Origin: Pseudomonadota bacterium
Lineage (GTDB): Bacteria > Pseudomonadota > Alphaproteobacteria > Sphingomonadales > Sphingomonadaceae
NCBI GenBank assembly: GCA_023387085.1
Contig: JAEWIL010000047.1
Span: 1 to 64,000 of the forward strand
Length of the DNA stretch: 64,000 nt
Direction: 5' to 3'
Shown here: piece after piece, positions 62,836 to 64,000 of the stretch
Numbering within the stretch: position 1 is the first letter of the stretch
How the letters are laid out: every line of letters begins with the position of its first letter
Position numbers and translations under genes: made by a program
Notes under the pieces: generated by a model
Told to the model about the DNA's origin: nothing
What the model saw: only the letters and a program-made list of their open reading frames with translations
Databases searched by the model: none

Positions 62836-63986
62836 CAGCGCAATCCTATTCCGCGCGCGATGATCCCGCGCAAAATTTCGCGGGTGCCGCCCCGCAGCGA
62901 AAAGCTGGGCGCGACATGCGCGACATAGAAGAGTGCACGGCTCAGCGCGTCGCTGACCTCGACATCGGGATGCGCTGCCAGATCATTGGCAATCGCCACC
63001 GGCAATTCCTGTTCAAAACTGGTGCCCAGATCCTTGACCAGCGATGCCTCCACCACCGGACTTTCCCCCGCCGCCAGCCGCGCCGTGCACGCAATCGACA
63101 TCGCGCGCAGCGTCGCCAGTCGCGCGGTGAAGTTCCCGGCGAGCCGCAGCGACGCTTCGCCCGGCGCTCCGACGGTCCGCAGATGATCGATCCAGGCGTC
63201 GAGCAGGATGATGCTCGAATAAATACGCTCCGGTCCGCTGCGCTCGAAGGCCAGTTCGGCGGTGACCTGTTGCCACCCCTGACCCTCGCCGCCGATCAGC
63301 GCGGAATCGGGCAGGTCGACATCTTCGAAAAAGACTTCGGTAAAATGATCGTCGCCGGCCAGATCGCGGATCGGCCGGATGGTCACGCCGGGCGCCTTCA
63401 GATCGACGATCAGCTGCGACAGCCCCTTTTGGCGATCTTCGGGGCCGCCCGATGTCCTGACCAACGCGATCATATAATCGGAATGAAACGCGTTGGTGGT
63501 CCAGATCTTTTGTCCGTTGAGCCGCCAGCCGCCGGGCACGCGCACCGCCCGCGATCGAACGCTTGCGAGATCGGAGCCCGAATTGGGCTCGCTCATCCCG
63601 ATGCAAAAGAAAATCTCGCCGCGGCAGATGCGCGGCAGATAGTCGCGACGTTGCTCCTCGGTTCCGAAATTCAGGATCAACGGCGCGCTTTGACGATCGG
63701 CGATCCAGTGCGCCGCGACCGGAGCGCCGAGGCTCAGCAACTCTTCCACGACGACGAACCGCGCAAAAGGCCCGCGCCCGCCGCCGCCATATTCCTTGGG
63801 CAGCGTCAGCCCCAGAAAGCCCGCCGCGCCAAGCTTGCGGCTGAAATTCGTGTCGACACCCTGCCACGACCGCGATCGCTGCGCGACCGACAAGGGTGCG
63901 GCCGCTTCCTCGGCAAGCGCCCTTATCGACGGGCGTAACGCGTCGTCCTCAGCCGGAAGCGCGTGGAACGAAAAATTTTCAAACAA
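62835..63986 (-). CDS. Acyl-CoA dehydrogenase, large subunit type
   Basis: 383-residue ACAD with GMSEPNSGSDLASVRSRAV and LNGQKIWTTNAFHSDY in the middle domain and C-terminal LRGGTREILRGIIARGIGLR. The start is TTG 63986 with AGGGG 8 bases upstream, but the frame stays open to the window end, so an upstream start is possible. Fourth large/small ACAD pair; substrate unknown. Confidence 0.87.
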   Translation of the reverse strand: MFENFSFHALPAEDDALRPSIRALAEEAAAPLSVAQRSRSWQGVDTNFSRKLGAAGFLGLTLPKEYGGGGRGPFARFVVVEELLSLGAPVAAHWIADRQSAPLILNFGTEEQRRDYLPRICRGEIFFCIGMSEPNSGSDLASVRSRAVRVPGGWRLNGQKIWTTNAFHSDYMIALVRTSGGPEDRQKGLSQLIVDLKAPGVTIRPIRDLAGDDHFTEVFFEDVDLPDSALIGGEGQGWQQVTAELAFERSGPERIYSSIILLDAWIDHLRTVGAPGEASLRLAGNFTARLATLRAMSIACTARLAAGESPVVEASLVKDLGTSFEQELPVAIANDLAAHPDVEVSDALSRALFYVAHVAPSFSLRGGTREILRGIIARGIGLR

Positions 63987-64000
63987 GGCGTCAGTCCCCT

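Overview
The window reads as chromosomal DNA of a high-GC alphaproteobacterium, most likely a sphingomonad of the Sphingopyxis/Novosphingobium kind. Supporting signs are three large TonB-dependent receptors next to CoA-linked catabolic genes, spinster-type MFS carriers, many glutathione S-transferases, GGAAC-N16/17-CGTT (EcfG-type) promoters and a GC-rich palindromic intergenic repeat. I see no tRNA, rRNA, CRISPR array, intact insertion sequence or prophage. Species and substrates cannot be fixed from the sequence alone.

Region 1 (1-14.6 kb) is a beta-oxidation-like cluster in three divergent blocks: acyl-CoA dehydrogenase (ACAD) pair / thioesterase; MaoC dehydratase plus two crotonases / CoA ligase; ACAD pair / crotonase, ACAD pair and thiolase. 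Each divergent gap carries the same palindrome, AGTTATATAACT (one copy with one change), so the blocks look like one regulon. All six ACADs come as a large plus small subunit pair, the pattern of heteromeric enzymes acting on bulky acyl chains such as steroid or terpenoid side chains.

Region 2 (14.6-31.3 kb) begins with a 1.3 kb scar holding a hairpin, a shredded SDR gene, an AT-rich stretch and a 24-codon ORF with a strong ribosome binding site. Then come MFS / TonB receptor + DUF3237; HMG-CoA-lyase-like aldolase / CaiB-type CoA transferase + GST; GST + DUF3237 / TonB receptor; and SDR / MFS + SnoaL-like + carboxymuconolactone-decarboxylase-like + GST + VOC. All four divergent gaps share an 8-4-8 inverted repeat (nnnCTTAG-N4-CTAAGnnn), a second regulon. 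It looks like uptake and CoA- and glutathione-dependent breakdown of one unknown compound.

Region 3 (31.4-53.1 kb) is a stress and maintenance island: MgtC-like protein, HPII-type catalase, two hemerythrin proteins, a thioredoxin-reductase-like flavoprotein, CinA-type amidohydrolase, alcohol dehydrogenase, DUF4142 lipoprotein, a GH130-like protein, a 746-aa unknown, a Crp/Fnr regulator, NnrD, KTSC and DUF72 proteins and a hybrid histidine kinase. Several operons have EcfG-type promoters, so it probably belongs to the general stress response.

Region 4 (53.2-64 kb) is another catabolic cluster: a TetR gene broken by a stop codon inside its helix-turn-helix, then divergently an ACAD, TonB receptor, VOC protein, SMP-30-like lactonase, CoA ligase and crotonase, facing a convergent ACAD pair at the window end. 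A double TGAG/CTCA inverted repeat lies just upstream of the ACAD.
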